Assembly: GCF_038446665.1 (NCBI RefSeq)
Contig: NZ_CP151802.1
Span: forward strand, 2,852,001 to 2,916,000
DNA: 64,000 nucleotides
From: Lysobacter sp. FW306-1B-D06B
GTDB taxonomy: Bacteria > Pseudomonadota > Gammaproteobacteria > Xanthomonadales > Xanthomonadaceae
Reading direction: 5' to 3'
The notes beneath the pieces were generated by a model that saw nothing but the letters and a program-made list of their open reading frames with translations, was not told the origin of the DNA and made no database searches. Both the position numbers and the translations under genes were made by a program. Shown here piece after piece: positions 62,258 through 64,000 of this stretch. The number at the start of each line of letters is the position of its first letter. Within the stretch, counting starts at the first letter, position 1.

Positions 62258-62790
62258 GACGGGCCTCCCGTGCCGACCGGAGACGGCGTTGCGGTGTCCG
62301 GCGCGAGTGCGACGGCATGCTCGATGCCCTGCCTGAACATCTTCGCGTAAGGGCAGATGCGCTCGGTGTTGCGGATGAGTTCGGCGGCGACGCTGCGCTC
62401 GATCCCGGGCAGGTTCACCGCGACTTCCGCCGAGAGCAGGAACAGGCCGTCGACCGGATCGCGCGAGAAAGTGACGGCCGCTTCCACGCTGGCACCGGCC
62501 AACGACAGCCCGGCGCGCATCGCCAGCAGGGTCATCGCGCCGTGGAAGCACGCCGCGTAGGCGGCGGCCAGCAGTTGCTCCGGATTGCAGCCTCCGCCCT
62601 GCCCGCCCAACGCCAGCGGCAGGCGCAGGTCCAGATCCAGTGCACCGTCGTCGGATCGCGCCATGCCCGAGGCGCGTCCATGCGCGGCTTCGCCTCCGGT
62701 GACGCACACCCTGCCCGTGTAGAGCGGATGGACGTCATCGCCGTAGTACTTGTCCAGCAGGCGCGGCGACGGTGGCTTGAGCGTGCTCAT
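62248..62790 (-). CDS. OsmC/Ohr-family peroxide reductase
   Basis: A 180-residue Ohr/OsmC protein with both reactive cysteines (YAACFHGAM and ICPYAKM) and GGGCNPEQLLAAAYA. Ohr reduces organic hydroperoxides with lipoyl-protein help. An MarR-type OhrR gene, its usual regulator, is not adjacent. It overlaps the cytochrome b start by ten bases, so the two are translationally coupled. The C-terminal tail (ATPSPVGTGGPSWR) is longer than usual and lies in that overlap zone. Confidence 0.9.
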   Translation of the reverse strand: MSTLKPPSPRLLDKYYGDDVHPLYTGRVCVTGGEAAHGRASGMARSDDGALDLDLRLPLALGGQGGGCNPEQLLAAAYAACFHGAMTLLAMRAGLSLAGASVEAAVTFSRDPVDGLFLLSAEVAVNLPGIERSVAAELIRNTERICPYAKMFRQGIEHAVALAPDTATPSPVGTGGPSWR

Positions 62791-62908
62791 GGCGATCCCC
62801 GACAAATCCTTGTGGTGCCACCGGCGTCCGGCCCGGTCGCCATGCCGTGTGCCGCTCGTCGTGTTCGACGAGCGACGGTGCCGCGATGGGCGCGAGCCCG
62901 ACATCGCG

Positions 62909-63679
62909 TTACTCGCGCGGTGCGTACCGCGCGAACTCCGACTGGCGCAGCCAGCCTTCGAAACCAATCTCGCCCTGCCACGCCGTGCCCAACGGCACGA
63001 GCGTGTCGTCCTGCAATTGCGCACCGAAGTACAGCGCGCTTGGGTCGCCGACGACTTCGCGCGGATCCTGGGTGATGCGAAGGAAACGCTGGGCCAGTTC
63101 CGCCAGCGACGTGCGCTCCGGTCCGGCGATGTCCGCCGTGCCGTTCAACGGCGCCTGCTGCGCGTGGCTCGCGACGGCATCGGCTACGTTCTCCGCAGCG
63201 ATGGGCTGTACCAGCGCGGTGGGCATGTGCACCGAACCGTCCTTGTCGCCGGACTGGATGATGCCCGGCAGGAACTCGTAGAACTGCGTGGAATGGATGA
63301 TGGTGTAAGGGATGCCCGACTCGCGGATCAGGCGCTCCTGCGCGAGCTTGCCGCGGAAGTAGTCGCTGCTGGCGAGGCGATCGGTGCCCACCACCGACAG
63401 CGCGATGTGATGGCCCACGCCCGCCTTCTTTTCCGCGCCGAGCACCTTCTGGCCGGCCGCTTCGAAGAACTCGCGCACGGCATCGCCCACGAACACCGGC
63501 GAGTTCGCCAGGTCCACGACGACCTGCGTCCCCGCCATCGCTTCGTCCAGGCCTTCTCCGGTCAGGATGTTGACCCCGGTGGACGGCGCGGCGACGACGA
63601 CTTCATGCCCGGCCTTGCGCAGGCGCTCGACCACCTTGCTGCCGATGAGGCCGGTTCCACCAATGACGACGATTTTCAT
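62909..63679 (-). CDS. NmrA/atypical-SDR NAD(P)-binding protein
   Basis: A 256-residue atypical SDR: KIVVIGGTGLIGSKVVERL, a HHIALSVVGTDRL strand, the SDYFRGKLAQERLIRESG segment and STQFYEF. No YxxxK catalytic pair is conserved, so it may sense or bind NAD(P), or act as a quinone/nucleoside-sugar-like reductase. GGAGG precedes the ATG. It is separated by 118 bp from the Ohr gene and likely divergent from or independent of the LysR gene beyond. Confidence 0.9.
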   Translation of the reverse strand: MKIVVIGGTGLIGSKVVERLRKAGHEVVVAAPSTGVNILTGEGLDEAMAGTQVVVDLANSPVFVGDAVREFFEAAGQKVLGAEKKAGVGHHIALSVVGTDRLASSDYFRGKLAQERLIRESGIPYTIIHSTQFYEFLPGIIQSGDKDGSVHMPTALVQPIAAENVADAVASHAQQAPLNGTADIAGPERTSLAELAQRFLRITQDPREVVGDPSALYFGAQLQDDTLVPLGTAWQGEIGFEGWLRQSEFARYAPRE

Positions 63680-63828
63680 GTTCGACCTCCGTGAACGAAT
63701 GAGCGGCCGCCGCATGCAAGCGCGGCGACACGAATGACTGTCGGGCTGATGCTAGGAAGCGCGCCGGCGCGGCAGTAGCCCTGTGGGTGGACGCACGTTG
63801 TTGCCCGCCACGCATCAATCGCGGGCGC

Positions 63829-64000
63829 TCACGCGGCCTCGTCGATGCGCTCCAGGCGCGCGGCGCCAACCTGCGTGGTTTGCCAGTGCGCGATGACGTC
63901 CAGGTCCAGGGCGCGGATCTGCGCGGTCATTAAGTCGATGAACGCGCGGATGCGCTTGGGTTGCTGGCGCCGGCTCAGGTAGCACAGGTAGTGGCCGCGG
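63829..64000 (-). CDS. LysR-family regulator, C-terminal end (cut by window)
   Basis: The last 57 codons of a gene entering from the right edge: RGHYLCYLSRRQQPKRIRAF followed by IDLMTAQIRAL. 'YL-----Q-P-RIRAFIDF' is the usual C-terminus of a LysR substrate-binding domain. Most of the gene lies outside the window. Regulation of the adjacent NmrA-like gene is possible. Confidence 0.75.
   Translation of the reverse strand, partial: RGHYLCYLSRRQQPKRIRAFIDLMTAQIRALDLDVIAHWQTTQVGAARLERIDEAA

Overview
The window is a high-GC chromosomal segment. Its protein families point to a gammaproteobacterium of the Xanthomonadaceae, most like Lysobacter. The evidence is the dense overlapping operons, Tat and lipoprotein exports, winged-helix/NTPase/TPR regulators, REP-like palindromes and a PVWY-type cytochrome b. 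No rRNA, tRNA, CRISPR array, intact insertion sequence or phage was found. The genus is inferred from gene content only.

Layout. 1-0.9 kb: lower-GC debris (possible transposase tail, antitoxin-like ORF, kinase N-terminal remnant). 1.1-7.8 kb: a hybrid PAS histidine kinase, a TspO-like membrane protein, a divergent MASE1 kinase/LuxR-type regulator pair and an outer-membrane protein. 8.0-15.3 kb: a tightly coupled eight-gene lipid-modification operon (desaturase, flavin oxidoreductase, DUF1365, cyclopropane synthase, DUF2878, DUF1295, second CFA-like methyltransferase, lipocalin), then two secreted unknowns. 17.0-21.5 kb: a decaying island that looks like a low-oxygen or stress cluster. It holds a 5'-truncated acetate kinase, an internally deleted B3-type metallo-beta-lactamase-fold pseudogene, an intact flavodoxin-UspA-RNA-processing MBL operon behind a Crp/Fnr-like dyad, and a 5'-truncated P-type ATPase. 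The ATPase fragment ends exactly at the start of an aldo/keto reductase gene. 21.5-25.1 kb: aldo/keto reductase, LysR regulator and two dehydrogenases with a clear LysR-type operator.

25.2-40.3 kb: two paralogous ~900-residue winged-helix/NTPase/TPR regulators. Each is transcribed divergently from an effector gene, a secreted alpha/beta hydrolase in one case and a ferritin-like/CDGSH iron-sulfur fusion protein with a TTG start in the other. Between them lie a large secreted lipase-like hydrolase, catalase HPII and a BenE transporter. 40.3-40.7 kb: a REP-like repeat cluster and a short tandem repeat. 40.7-45.5 kb: a periplasmic molybdenum hydroxylase (isoquinoline-1-oxidoreductase type) with diheme cytochrome, then a Tat-exported VOC protein and a small monooxygenase.

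45.7-64 kb: mainly redox and stress functions: Yellow-like lipoprotein, Kef-type antiporter, DJ-1/PfpI protein, old yellow enzyme family protein, YaeQ, BaiN-type flavoprotein, beta-barrel protein, zinc-less MsrB, an AhpD-like/cupin operon, a bufferin/HvfA-like cysteine-repeat precursor fused to EF-hands, a MocR regulator, hydrolases, an SDR, an orphan cytochrome b overlapping an Ohr/OsmC gene, an NmrA-like protein and the 3' end of a LysR gene.

The best candidates for under-described biology are the EF-hand/Cys-repeat precursor without its modifying enzymes in view, the ferritin-CDGSH fusion beside its regulator, and the composition of the lipid operon.
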